In this document: one piece after another, positions 54,837 through 62,805 of the stretch
How the letters are laid out: every line of letters starts with the position of its first letter
Numbering within the stretch: position 1 is the first letter of the stretch
Assembly: GCF_049650445.1 (NCBI RefSeq)
Contig: NZ_JBASAD010000008.1
Span: forward strand, 49,489 to 113,488
Origin: Castellaniella sp049650445
GTDB lineage: Bacteria > Pseudomonadota > Gammaproteobacteria > Burkholderiales > Burkholderiaceae_B
Direction: 5' to 3'
Length of the DNA: 64,000 nucleotides
Translations under genes and position numbers: made by a program
Notes under the pieces: generated by a model
Databases searched by the model: none
What the model was told of the DNA's origin: nothing
What the model saw: only the letters and a program-made list of their open reading frames with translations

Positions 54837-55958
54837 TCAGGCGTCGCCCCAGACCTCGCGGGCGGTCTCGACCACCAGCCGCAGCTTGGCACGCTGATCC
54901 TCGACGGCCACATTGTTGCCGTGCACCGTGCTCGAGAAACCGCATTGCGGCGAAAGGGCGAGCTGTTCCAGGGGCGCGTGTTTCGCCGCCTCATCGATGC
55001 GGCGCTTGAGATCATCCTTGGACTCGAGCGCGCCGAACTTGGTCGTGACCAGGCCCAGCACCACGATCTTGCCCTTCGGCAGGAAGCGCAGGGGCCTGAA
55101 ATCGCCGCTGCGATCGTCGTCGTACTCCATAAAATAGGCGTCCAGATGCATTTCCGACAGCAGCGCCTCGGCCACCGGCTCGTAGTTGCCCTCGGCCGCA
55201 TAGGTGCTCTTGAAATTGCCACGACACAGGTGCATGGCCAGCACCATGCCCTCGGGCTTGCGCGCCACCACCCGGTTGATGAAGCGGGCGTACCGGTGCG
55301 GCAGCTCATTCGGATCGTCGCCGCGCGCCTGAGCGGCCTCGCGCATGCGCCCATCGCACAGGTAGGCCAGGTTGGTATCGTCCATCTGCACGTAGCGGCA
55401 ACCGGCGTCGTACAGACTGCGCAATTCCTGCCCATAGGCCTCGGCCACGTCCTCGTAGAAATCGGGATCGAGCTCCGGATAGGCCACGGCGTCGATGCCG
55501 GCTCGCCCGCCCCGGAAATGCAGCATGGTGGGCGAGGGGATGGTGACCTTGGGCGTATGTCCGGCCGACACCTGACTTGCCAGATACTCGAAATCGGCGC
55601 GCTGGATATCGCGCGCGTGGCGCACCTTGCCGGTCACGAGGATCGACGGCGGCGCCAGGTGCTCCTTGCCGTCCGACCCCGTCACCACCTTGGGATCGTC
55701 GGTGGTCACGCCATCGAGCTGGCGCAGGAAATCGAGATGGAAGTACGTGCGGCGGAATTCGCCGTCCGTCACCGATTTCAGGCCGATGTCCTCCTGGAAC
55801 CGCACGACCTCGGCGATGGCGCGGTCCTCGACGACGCGCAGGGCGGCGGCATCGATTTCACCCCTGGCATGGCGATCACGCGCCTCGAGCAGATAGACGG
55901 GCCTCAGAAAGCTGCCGACATGGTCGGCGCGAAACGGCGGGAGAGTACGTGTGGACAT
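54837..55958 (-). CDS. MetE C-terminal-like methyltransferase (cobalamin-independent methionine synthase family)
   Basis: 373 aa, corresponding to only the catalytic C-terminal barrel of MetE. R-A-D-H-V-G-S-F-L-R-P near residue 10, D-G-E-F-R-R near 66, and zinc ligands in M-H-L-C-R-G-N and S-P-Q-C-G-F-S-S. The N-terminal MetE half is absent, as in archaeal MetE and in the single-domain COG0620 group. It could make methionine from a methyl donor other than polyglutamyl methyl-folate, or demethylate another compound. Substrate unknown. Confidence 0.85.
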   Translation of the reverse strand: MSTRTLPPFRADHVGSFLRPVYLLEARDRHARGEIDAAALRVVEDRAIAEVVRFQEDIGLKSVTDGEFRRTYFHLDFLRQLDGVTTDDPKVVTGSDGKEHLAPPSILVTGKVRHARDIQRADFEYLASQVSAGHTPKVTIPSPTMLHFRGGRAGIDAVAYPELDPDFYEDVAEAYGQELRSLYDAGCRYVQMDDTNLAYLCDGRMREAAQARGDDPNELPHRYARFINRVVARKPEGMVLAMHLCRGNFKSTYAAEGNYEPVAEALLSEMHLDAYFMEYDDDRSGDFRPLRFLPKGKIVVLGLVTTKFGALESKDDLKRRIDEAAKHAPLEQLALSPQCGFSSTVHGNNVAVEDQRAKLRLVVETAREVWGDA

Positions 55959-56112
55959 CCGGAGACTCCTTGTAGAAATTATTCAGCACACTGAAGAATG
56001 ACCTCTGGATTCTGCGTCAAGTGCGCGCCGCTGACAAGGGCTGCACCAACCCTCTACAATTCCGCCCACCCCCCGCTGACCTCCACAACGCGGGTTTTCA
56101 AGGACGATTCCT

Positions 56113-57351
56113 TTGCCATCGCATTCGATTGCCGTGATCGGCGGCGGCCCGGCCGGGCTGATGGCGGCTGAGACATTGGCGGCCTCGGGCGCACGCGTCG
56201 ATCTCTACGACGCCATGCCCTCGGTGGGCCGCAAATTCCTGCTGGCCGGACGCGGAGGGCTCAATCTGACCCATGGCGAACCCCTGCCCGCATTCCTGTC
56301 GCGCTACCGCGAACAGGCCCCCTGGGTGGAATCCTGGCTGGCCGATTTCGGCCCGCAAGCCCTGCGCGACTGGGCGCATGGTCTGGGGGTGGACACGTTC
56401 GTCGGCACTTCAGGGCGGATCTTTCCCGCCGAGATGAAAGCCGCACCGCTGCTGCGCGCCTGGCTGCGTCGTCTGCGCGAGCAAGGCGTACGCATCCACT
56501 CCCGCCATCGCTGGACCGGGTGGGATGAGTCCGGCCTATTGCGCTTCGCCACCCCGGCAGGCGAAACGCACCTCAAGGCGGATGTCGTCATCCTGGCTTT
56601 GGGCGGCGGCAGTTGGTCCCGCCTGGGATCGGACGGCGCGTGGGTGCCCATGCTGGCGGAAAAAGGCGTGGACGTCGCGCCGCTGTGGCCCGCCAACTGC
56701 GGATTCCAGGCGGACTGGAGCGCGCATTTCCAGGAACGCCACGCGGGCGAGCCGCTGAAATCGATCGCCGCCTGTGTACTCAAAACGGTCTCGCCGGACA
56801 GCGACGCCGATGCCTCCTGGCAGCGCGGCGAACTCATGCTGACCCAAGACGGCCTGGAAGGAGGGCTGGTCTACGCCTTGTCCGCGGATTTGCGCCGGGC
56901 GCTGGAGCAGACCGGCGAAGCCGTGCTGACCATCGATCTGCTGCCCGACCGCGATGCTGCCTGGGTGGCCGAGCAGGTCACGTATCCACGCGGCGCCAAA
57001 TCCTTGTCCAGTCATCTGCGCTCGCGCCTGAACCTGCACGGGGCCAAGGCCGGCTTGCTGCGGGAATGCCTGAGCAGGGATGACTACGCCGATCCCGCCC
57101 GGCTGGCGGCGGCGATCAAGCGACTGCCCGTGCGGCTGACCGGCATGCGTCCCATCGACGAAGCCATCAGCACGGCAGGCGGCGTCCGCCCGCAGGCGAT
57201 GGACGAACGGCTGATGCTGCACACCCTGCCAGGCGTCTTCTGCGCGGGCGAAATGCTGGACTGGGACGCGCCCACCGGCGGCTATCTGCTGACCGCCTGC
57301 TTTGCCGCAGGCCGCGCCGCAGCCAAAGGCGCGCTGGCGTGGCTGAATTGA
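56113..57351 (+). CDS. BaiN/HI0933-family flavoprotein (NAD(P)/FAD-dependent oxidoreductase)
   Basis: 412 aa. FAD motif V-I-G-G-G-P-A-G-L-M-A-A near residues 6-17; G-R-K-F-L-L-A-G-R-G-G-L-N-L-T near 42; C-terminal G-V-F-C-A-G-E-M-L-D-W-D-A-P-T-G-G-Y. Length and motifs fit the TIGR03862 subgroup of the HI0933-like family, whose substrate is mostly unknown. It begins with TTG at 56113 (written as Met), so a nearby start cannot be excluded. Its stop overlaps the start of the PIN gene (TGATG). Confidence 0.88.
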   Translation: MPSHSIAVIGGGPAGLMAAETLAASGARVDLYDAMPSVGRKFLLAGRGGLNLTHGEPLPAFLSRYREQAPWVESWLADFGPQALRDWAHGLGVDTFVGTSGRIFPAEMKAAPLLRAWLRRLREQGVRIHSRHRWTGWDESGLLRFATPAGETHLKADVVILALGGGSWSRLGSDGAWVPMLAEKGVDVAPLWPANCGFQADWSAHFQERHAGEPLKSIAACVLKTVSPDSDADASWQRGELMLTQDGLEGGLVYALSADLRRALEQTGEAVLTIDLLPDRDAAWVAEQVTYPRGAKSLSSHLRSRLNLHGAKAGLLRECLSRDDYADPARLAAAIKRLPVRLTGMRPIDEAISTAGGVRPQAMDERLMLHTLPGVFCAGEMLDWDAPTGGYLLTACFAAGRAAAKGALAWLN

Positions 57352-57920
57352 TGCCGTCCGCCATCCTGGTGATCGACGCCTGCGTCATGATGTCCGGCCT
57401 GCAACGCCGCCTGATGCTGGCGCTGGGTGCGTGCGGCCTCTTTCAACCCGCCTGGAGCGAACGCATCGGCGACGAATGGATGCGCAATGCCCGACGCCTG
57501 TGGGACATCCCCGCGGAAAACCTGCAAGCCGACTGGGATGCCATGCAGTCCGCCTTTCCCGGCGCCATGGCGCATGAGGTCGATCAATACAAACAGGGGC
57601 TGCGCTACAGCGATCCCAAGGACTGGCATGTCATTGCCGTCGCCCGGGAAATGCGTGAACGGTATCCCGGCAGCCCGGTGGAAATCCTGACGCTGAACCT
57701 GAAGGACTTCAACCGCTCCGAACTGCGCCGCCTGGGCTTATCCGCACTGACGCCGGATCGCAAACTGGCGGCCTGGTGGCCGGCGCACGAAACGCAGATC
57801 CATCGGGCGATCACTGAACTCGATGCTGCTGACCCGCCCTCGGGCCGTCCCCGCGTGCCGATGCGTGAACGGCTGGTCCGCGAACGCCTGCTGCTGCTGC
57901 GCCGCCTGCTGCCGGCCTGA
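57351..57920 (+). CDS. PIN-domain protein (putative RNase)
   Basis: 189 aa. PIN-like acidic residues: D9 in V-I-D-A-C-V, aspartates in S-D-P-K-D-W-H-V near 88-91, and L-N-L-K-D-F-N near 119. About 50 extra residues follow the fold, rich in arginine and leucine at the end. Family members are Mg-dependent RNases, often toxins, but no antitoxin gene is next to it. It is coupled by TGATG to the flavoprotein gene, unusual for a toxin. Confidence 0.8.
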   Translation: MPSAILVIDACVMMSGLQRRLMLALGACGLFQPAWSERIGDEWMRNARRLWDIPAENLQADWDAMQSAFPGAMAHEVDQYKQGLRYSDPKDWHVIAVAREMRERYPGSPVEILTLNLKDFNRSELRRLGLSALTPDRKLAAWWPAHETQIHRAITELDAADPPSGRPRVPMRERLVRERLLLLRRLLPA

Positions 57921-57958
57921 GGCGCGAGACGCCTGCGCGGCTGCGCGCTTCAGGCTGT

Positions 57959-59149
57959 TCAGGCGCGCACTTTCGTGATCAGTTCATCCAGCCAGGCCAG
58001 CATCGTGTCGATCTCGTCGGCCGTGACGTTCAGGGCCGGCATGAAGCGCAGCAGGTTACCGCGCGGCGCGTTCAGCAGCAGGCCCTCCGGCGTGCGGTCA
58101 CGCGCGGCCAGAACCAGCGCCGGACCGTCATCGCGGTTCATCACCAGCGCGCGCAGCAGCCCCTGACCACGCTCGCCGTGCATGCCCCACTTGTCCGACA
58201 GCGCCGTCAGGCCTTCCGACAACTGCTGCCCTCGTGCGTTGACCTCGTCCAGGAAGCCGGGCGCTGCCAGCGTGTCGAAGATCGCCACGCCCACCGCCGT
58301 CATCAGCGGGTTGCCGTTGTAGGTGCCGCCCTGGTCGCCGTGCTCGAAGCAGCAGACGGCCTCGCGCGCGCACAGCGCCGACAGCGGCACGCCGCCGCCG
58401 ATGCCCTTGCCCAGCGTCATGATGTCGGGCTCGACGCCGGCATGCTGGTAGGCGTACAGCCGACCCGTGCGACCCATGCCGCTCTGGACCTCGTCCACGA
58501 TCAGCAACAGCCCCTGTTCACGGGTCAGCGCGCGCAGGCCCTGCATGAATTCGCGCGTCGCGGGGATCACGCCCGCCTCGCCCTGGACCGGCTCCAGCAT
58601 CACGGCGACCGTCTGATCGTCGATCAGGGCGCGCACCGAGTCCAGATCGTTGAGCTCGGCCTTGGGGAAGCCGTCGACCTGCGGCGCAAACTTCTTGTCC
58701 CAGCCGGCCTTGCCTGAAGCCGACATGGTGGCCAGGGTACGGCCGTGGAAACTGTGATCGAAGGTGATGATCTTGTAGGCGCCCTTGCGGTGCAACTGAC
58801 CCCATTTGCGGGCCAGCTTGATGGCGCCCTCGTTGGCCTCGGCCCCGCTGTTGGCGAAGAACACGCGGTCGAAGCAGGAGGATTCCACGATACGACGGGC
58901 CAGATCGATGGACGGCTGGTTGTAGAAGGCCGGCGAAGGATTGATCAGCAACTGCGACTGACGAGCCAGCGCATCGATCATGGCGGGGTGATTGTGGCCC
59001 AGGGCATTCACGGCCCAGCCCTGAATGAAGTCCAGATAGCGTTTGCCATTGTGGTCTTCCAGCCAGGAACCCTGGCCTCGGACGAACACCAGTTCCGGAC
59101 GCGAAGTGATTTCCATCAGGGCGTTCAGCCCGGCGCGATCGATCGACAT
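57959..59149 (-). CDS. Class-III aminotransferase, acetylornithine aminotransferase type
   Basis: 396 aa PLP enzyme. F-A-N-S-G-A-E-A-N-E-G-A-I-K near residue 97, F-H-G-R-T-L-A-T near 134, D-E-V-Q-S-G-M-G-R-T-G near 217, and the PLP lysine in T-L-G-K-G-I-G-G-G-V-P. All are as in ArgD, which acts with 2-oxoglutarate in arginine synthesis or reversed in breakdown. No other arg gene is nearby. ATG 59149 is taken; a longer frame starts at 59197. Confidence 0.9.
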   Translation of the reverse strand: MSIDRAGLNALMEITSRPELVFVRGQGSWLEDHNGKRYLDFIQGWAVNALGHNHPAMIDALARQSQLLINPSPAFYNQPSIDLARRIVESSCFDRVFFANSGAEANEGAIKLARKWGQLHRKGAYKIITFDHSFHGRTLATMSASGKAGWDKKFAPQVDGFPKAELNDLDSVRALIDDQTVAVMLEPVQGEAGVIPATREFMQGLRALTREQGLLLIVDEVQSGMGRTGRLYAYQHAGVEPDIMTLGKGIGGGVPLSALCAREAVCCFEHGDQGGTYNGNPLMTAVGVAIFDTLAAPGFLDEVNARGQQLSEGLTALSDKWGMHGERGQGLLRALVMNRDDGPALVLAARDRTPEGLLLNAPRGNLLRFMPALNVTADEIDTMLAWLDELITKVRA

Positions 59150-59201
59150 GAGTGCAAATTCCTGAAAACGAGGTTCCGGCGGCAGCGCGCCGCGCAAACC
59201 G

Positions 59202-59525
59202 CTATTCTAAGACGCCCGCGGGATTTCCCGGACTCTGCCCGCCCAACGAGCGCCAAAAAAATGCCCCCACGCTGCGCCTTCGGCTTGCGGCCCACCTCGC
59301 GGCCTGCATGCCGCTCGGATTCACCACCAGTCCGATCAGCACCACACCGCCGCCCAGCCACTGCCACAAACCCAGCTTTTCCCCCAGGAACCAGTCGGCG
59401 CACAACAGCCCTACCACCGGAACCAGCAAGCTGAGCGGCGCGATCCGGGTCACCGGGTGGCGGGCCAGCAACCGCCCCCACAGCACGATGACGACCAGGG
59501 CGGCCAGAATGTCTTTCAAGGGCAT
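59202..59525 (-). pseudogene. EamA-type transporter remnant with an internal deletion
   Basis: 107 aa frame. The first 17 residues, M-P-L-K-D-I-L-A-A-L-V-V-I-V-L-W-G, match the start of an EamA transporter of the YdeD type. The next residue onward, R-L-L-A-R-H-P-V-T-R-I-A-P-L-S-L-L-V-P-V, matches the region about 235 residues further on in the complete protein. Only the last two or so helices remain. The junction lies at W-G, a pair that occurs at both places in full-length relatives, so an in-frame deletion between short repeats is likely. A new small protein is less likely. Confidence 0.75.
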
Positions 59526-59668
59526 GGAATCTCCTGCGGGGCGCTTGGGATGCACGCCAGGATGCGTGCGGACTCCCGCGAATCCCGCATGCTACGGCAT
59601 TTCAAATGCCTGCATTTTCCTTTGATCGCTCTAGAATATCTTCCTTCTCCCGTCACCGGCAGACTTTC

Positions 59669-60541
59669 ATGCGCCTGGCCATTCACAGCCTGTACAGTTA
59701 CCCCGTCAAATCCTGCGCCGGCATCGCTCATCAGCGCGTCCGCGTCACCGAGTCCGGTCTGGACTTCGACCGGCACTGGGTCATCGTCAATGCTCAAGGC
59801 GGCTTCATGACCCAACGCCAGCATCCCCGCATGGTGCTGATCCGCCCGGAACCCGTCACGGACGGCCTGTGGCTGCGCGCGCCCGGTCAGGCCGCCTGCT
59901 TCGTGCCGCCCCCACCCGCTCAGGCCGAGGCCGTGTCGGTCACCATCTGGGGTACCCCCACCCTGGGCGCCGACCAGGGCGACGAAGCCGCCGCGTGGCT
60001 GAGCGCCTTCATCGGTGAATCCTGCCGCCTGCTGCATCTGCACCCCCAGGCGCACCGCCTGGCCAGCCTGCCGTACGTCACCCGCTGGATCCAGACCCAC
60101 CCAGACTGGCCGGATTCGTTTCTGCCTGTGGAGCGGCACGCTTTCGCCTTTGCCGATGGCTTTCCTTTCCTGATCGCCAACCAGCACTCGCTGGAAGAGC
60201 TGAATGGCCAACTGGCCGGACAGGGCGTCACGCCGGTGGACATGATCCGCTTCCGCCCCAACATCGTGCTCCAGGGCCTGGAGCCTTACGACGAAGACCA
60301 CCTGGCCGGATTTCGCACGAACGACGCCGGCTTCGCCTTCGTCAAGGCCTGCGCCCGCTGCCCCATCCCCAACGTCGATCCGCAGACCGGCGGCACGGCG
60401 GTCGAGCCCGGTCGCACTCTGGCACGACACCGGCAGTTCGAGCAAGGCGTGCTGTTCGGCATGAACGCCATCGCCGCCCTGCCGCAGGGCGAAACCTGGC
60501 TTCAGGTGGGCGACGCCATCGAACCGGAATACGATTTTTAA
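59669..60541 (+). CDS. MOSC-domain protein (YcbX-like)
   Basis: 290 aa. N-terminal MOSC_N beta-barrel (L-Y-S-Y-P-V-K-S-C near residue 9), then MOSC domain with R-F-R-P-N-I-V near 205 and the conserved cysteine in A-C-A-R-C-P-I-P-N-V-D. These proteins bind molybdenum cofactor and reduce N-hydroxylated compounds. ATG 59669 fits the family start. The gene converges with dinB across 22 bp. Confidence 0.92.
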   Translation: MRLAIHSLYSYPVKSCAGIAHQRVRVTESGLDFDRHWVIVNAQGGFMTQRQHPRMVLIRPEPVTDGLWLRAPGQAACFVPPPPAQAEAVSVTIWGTPTLGADQGDEAAAWLSAFIGESCRLLHLHPQAHRLASLPYVTRWIQTHPDWPDSFLPVERHAFAFADGFPFLIANQHSLEELNGQLAGQGVTPVDMIRFRPNIVLQGLEPYDEDHLAGFRTNDAGFAFVKACARCPIPNVDPQTGGTAVEPGRTLARHRQFEQGVLFGMNAIAALPQGETWLQVGDAIEPEYDF

Positions 60542-60563
60542 TCAGCGTGGGGGCCTTTCCTTA

Positions 60564-61697
60564 TCAGTACAAATCCAGTTGTACCGGATGTGGCCGCTCG
60601 TCCGCCCCCGCCGGCTCCAGCTTGCTGACCCGCACGCCCAGCAGCCTCAAACGACGTTCCAGGGGCACCCGCTTCAGGCACTGCCCGGCGGCCCGGTGGA
60701 TGGCCTCGGCATCCCCGACCGCCGCGTCCAGGGTCAGGTCGCGGGTCACCACCCGAAAGTCGTCGAAGCGCAGCTTGATGCCCACCGTCGCACCGCGCAC
60801 GCCCTTGCGGGCCAGGTCTTGCGCAAGACGCTCGCACAGATCCCGGAAGATCTGCGATAGCAGCGGCCGGTCGCGGCGCACGTGCAGGTCCCGTTCGAAT
60901 GTCGTTTCCCGGCTGAGGGACTTGGGCTCGGACTGCGTCACCACCGGCCGGTCGTCGATGCCGTGCGCCACGTCCAGCAGCCATTGCGCCGTGCCCAACC
61001 CGAAGTGCTGCTGCAGCAGCGCCGGCGCGGCCTGCGCCAACTGGCCGACGGTCTCGATCTCCAGGTCCTGCAGCTTGCGCGTGGCCTTGGGGCCGATGCC
61101 GTTGACCTTGGATACCGGCAGCGGCCAGATGCGCCGCTCCAGGTCGCCTGGGCCGATCAGCGTGATGCCGTCAGGCTTGTCCAGGTCGGACGCAATCTTC
61201 GACAGCAGCTTGTTCGGCGAAATGCCGATGGAACAGCTCAGCCCCGTGGCCTCGCGCACCGCCCGCTTCAACACGCGGGCCAGTTCGGCGGAGGGCTGCG
61301 GCAGATCGGTCAGATCAATGTAGATCTCATCGATGCCGCGATCCTCGATGCAGGACGCGATGGACGCCACGGCAGCCTTGAACAGCCGGGAATAGTGGCG
61401 ATACGCCGGAAAATCCACCGGCAGCAGCACCGCGTCGGGTGCCAGGCGCGCGGCCTTCATCATGCCCATGGCCGAATGCACACCCAGGGCGCGGGCCTCG
61501 TAGGTGGCCGTCGTGATCACCCCGCGCCCGACATAGTCCCTCAAGCGGAGATATTCTCCCCCCTCGGGCCGCGCACCGCCGCCGCCGATCACCACGGCCT
61601 GGCCGCGCAGATCGGGATAGCGCAGCAATTCCACGGACGCGTAGAACGCGTCCATGTCCAGATGCGCGATACGGCGGACGGGGGGTGCGGGGGACAT
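60564..61697 (-). CDS. dinB: DNA polymerase IV
   Basis: 377 aa Y-family polymerase. H-L-D-M-D-A-F-Y-A-S-V-E at residues 12-23 with the metal aspartate D14; R-G-I-D-E-I-Y-I-D-L-T holds the catalytic D-E pair; helix-hairpin-helix V-N-G-I-G-P-K-A-T-R-K-L near 190; little-finger domain follows. No LexA box (CTGT-N8-ACAG) is visible upstream. A 13-bp inverted repeat lies 18 bp before the start. Confidence 0.95.
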   Translation of the reverse strand: MSPAPPVRRIAHLDMDAFYASVELLRYPDLRGQAVVIGGGGARPEGGEYLRLRDYVGRGVITTATYEARALGVHSAMGMMKAARLAPDAVLLPVDFPAYRHYSRLFKAAVASIASCIEDRGIDEIYIDLTDLPQPSAELARVLKRAVREATGLSCSIGISPNKLLSKIASDLDKPDGITLIGPGDLERRIWPLPVSKVNGIGPKATRKLQDLEIETVGQLAQAAPALLQQHFGLGTAQWLLDVAHGIDDRPVVTQSEPKSLSRETTFERDLHVRRDRPLLSQIFRDLCERLAQDLARKGVRGATVGIKLRFDDFRVVTRDLTLDAAVGDAEAIHRAAGQCLKRVPLERRLRLLGVRVSKLEPAGADERPHPVQLDLY

Positions 61698-61714
61698 GGG
61701 CCTGGCGTAAGTCT

Positions 61715-61751
61715 GGGTACATCGTCCGGGTGAATCCGGGACGATGTACCC
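61715..61751. promoter_or_regulatory. 13-bp inverted repeat between dinB and the heavy-metal-domain gene
   Basis: GGGTACATCGTCC (61715-61727) and GGACGATGTACCC (61739-61751) with 11 bp between. The right arm ends 5 bp before an extended -10 (TGCTATACT, 61753-61761) for the downstream gene, so a bound protein could block it. There is no T-run on either side. Confidence 0.6.
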
Positions 61752-61752
61752 C

Positions 61753-61761
61753 TGCTATACT
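61753..61761 (+). promoter_or_regulatory. Extended -10 promoter element of the heavy-metal-domain gene
   Basis: TG-C-TATACT with no good -35; the usual -35 place falls within the inverted repeat. The start codon lies 79 bp downstream. Confidence 0.45.
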
Positions 61762-61839
61762 AGCCGGCAGAGAAGATGTATTTCAAATGAATCTATAACC
61801 TTGCCCTTATCAAGGGCTTTCCCCGCACGCGAGGACCCC

Positions 61840-62124
61840 ATGGAAGCTGCAACCCTGAAGCGCTCATCCCAGAAAACCGCCACCCTGCGCCTGGTCGGCC
61901 TGCGCAGCCCCTCCTGCGCCGACACGGTGGACCGCGCCCTGGCCGCCGTACCCGGCGTCTCCCAGGTCTCGGTATCCCTTGCCGATGAAAAAGTCACCGT
62001 CACTTTCGACACCGCCCAGGTCTCCGTCCAGCGCCTGCAAGTCGCCGTCCAGGACGCCGGCTACGAGGCCCTGAAACCAGCCCATGGCGAAGACGGCAAC
62101 TGCTGCGGGGGATGTGGGGGATGA
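61840..62124 (+). CDS. Heavy-metal-associated (HMA) domain protein with altered metal motif
   Basis: 94 aa. An HMA ferredoxin-like fold covers residues 13-77: A-T-L-R-L-V-G-L, V-P-G-V-S-Q-V-S-V-S, V-T-V-T-F-D-T, V-Q-D-A-G-Y-E-A. The usual G-M-x-C-x-x-C loop reads G-L-R-S-P-S-C (20-26), so the first cysteine is serine S23 and only C26 remains. The tail ends N-C-C-G-G-C-G-G with C88, C89 and C92, which may take over metal binding. ATG 61840 is chosen after GCGAGGA; the frame is open to 61744. Confidence 0.85.
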   Translation: MEAATLKRSSQKTATLRLVGLRSPSCADTVDRALAAVPGVSQVSVSLADEKVTVTFDTAQVSVQRLQVAVQDAGYEALKPAHGEDGNCCGGCGG

Positions 62125-62173
62125 TTCCGGACGGCGGACAGCCCCTGCGGGCTGTCTGCCGCCGGAATCATCC
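62119..62173. repeat. 55-nt near-perfect hairpin over the stop codon of the HMA gene
   Basis: Outer arms GGATGATTCCGG (62119-62130) and CCGGAATCATCC (62162-62173) are perfect. Inside, C32-G61 and 12 more pairs (62133-62144 with 62149-62160, one G-T) close on the loop CTGC. One A is unpaired. The stop codon TGA (62122-62124) is within the left arm. It resembles a REP-type or small mobile palindrome. Confidence 0.7.
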
Positions 62174-62175
62174 GA

Positions 62176-62191
62176 GCCACCTGCAGGTGGC
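62176..62191. repeat. Perfect 16-bp palindrome
   Basis: GCCACCTGCAGGTGGC, directly after the 55-nt hairpin. Together with the terminator downstream it makes three palindromes in 160 bp. Confidence 0.6.
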
Positions 62192-62246
62192 GAGGTGGAG
62201 GGATATCCCAATTTGAGAAGTCCCTGCGGGCTGCTCCGTGTCCGAA

Positions 62247-62279
62247 TAAAAAAACGGCCGGTTCTAAAACACCGGCCGT
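62247..62279 (-). terminator. Rho-independent terminator of ohr
   Basis: ACGGCCGGT (62254-62262) and ACCGGCCGT (62271-62279), with seven A residues at 62248-62254 that read as a T-run on the minus strand. Confidence 0.8.
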
Positions 62280-62303
62280 CTTCATTCACTGCACTGCGCG
62301 AGC

Positions 62304-62729
62304 TTACGCCACCGTCAGCGTGACCTTGATGTTGTTGCGCGTGGCATTGGAATACGGGCAGACGATATGGGCCTTCTGGACCAGGTCGGTCAGCTTCGCG
62401 TGATCGACGCCGGGAGCGGCGATCGTCAGTTCCACCGCAATGCCGAAGCCCGTCGGAATGGGGCCGACACCCACCGCGCCCGACACCTGGGTGTTGTCCG
62501 GCAGCTTGACGCTTTCCTTGCCGGCGACCAGCTTCAGGGCGCCCAGAAAGCAGGCCGAATAGCCTGCGGCAAACAACTGTTCGGGGTTGGTGCCGGGACC
62601 AGCATCACCACCCAATTCCTTGGGCACGGACAGCTTGATGTCCAGGCGTCCATCCGAGGACTTGGCGCTGCCGTCGCGGCCACCGGTGGCCGAGGCGTGG
62701 GCCGTGTAGAGAACGTTTTCAACTGTCAT
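62304..62729 (-). CDS. ohr: Organic hydroperoxide resistance protein
   Basis: 141 aa OsmC/Ohr-family thiol peroxidase reducing organic hydroperoxides. Catalytic cysteines C60 (Y-S-A-C-F) and C124 (H-I-V-C-P-Y-S-N), with E50 and R18 also conserved. ATG 62729 follows AAGGAG (in the complement). Downstream of ohrR with a 76-bp gap, so probably one operon. Confidence 0.95.
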   Translation of the reverse strand: MTVENVLYTAHASATGGRDGSAKSSDGRLDIKLSVPKELGGDAGPGTNPEQLFAAGYSACFLGALKLVAGKESVKLPDNTQVSGAVGVGPIPTGFGIAVELTIAAPGVDHAKLTDLVQKAHIVCPYSNATRNNIKVTLTVA

Positions 62730-62805
62730 GCTTGGACTCCTTGTGGTGCGATTCCAGGGAGACGGCCGGCACCACGATCGGCGGCATCCCGTGAACGGGC
62801 CGGGG

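Noticed and set aside
57351..57920. A VapBC toxin-antitoxin pair
   Set aside because: The PIN gene has no small antitoxin gene next to it; its coupled neighbour is a 412-aa flavoprotein.
61698..61840. A LexA box before dinB
   Set aside because: No CTGT-N8-ACAG sequence is present; the inverted repeat there has a different form.
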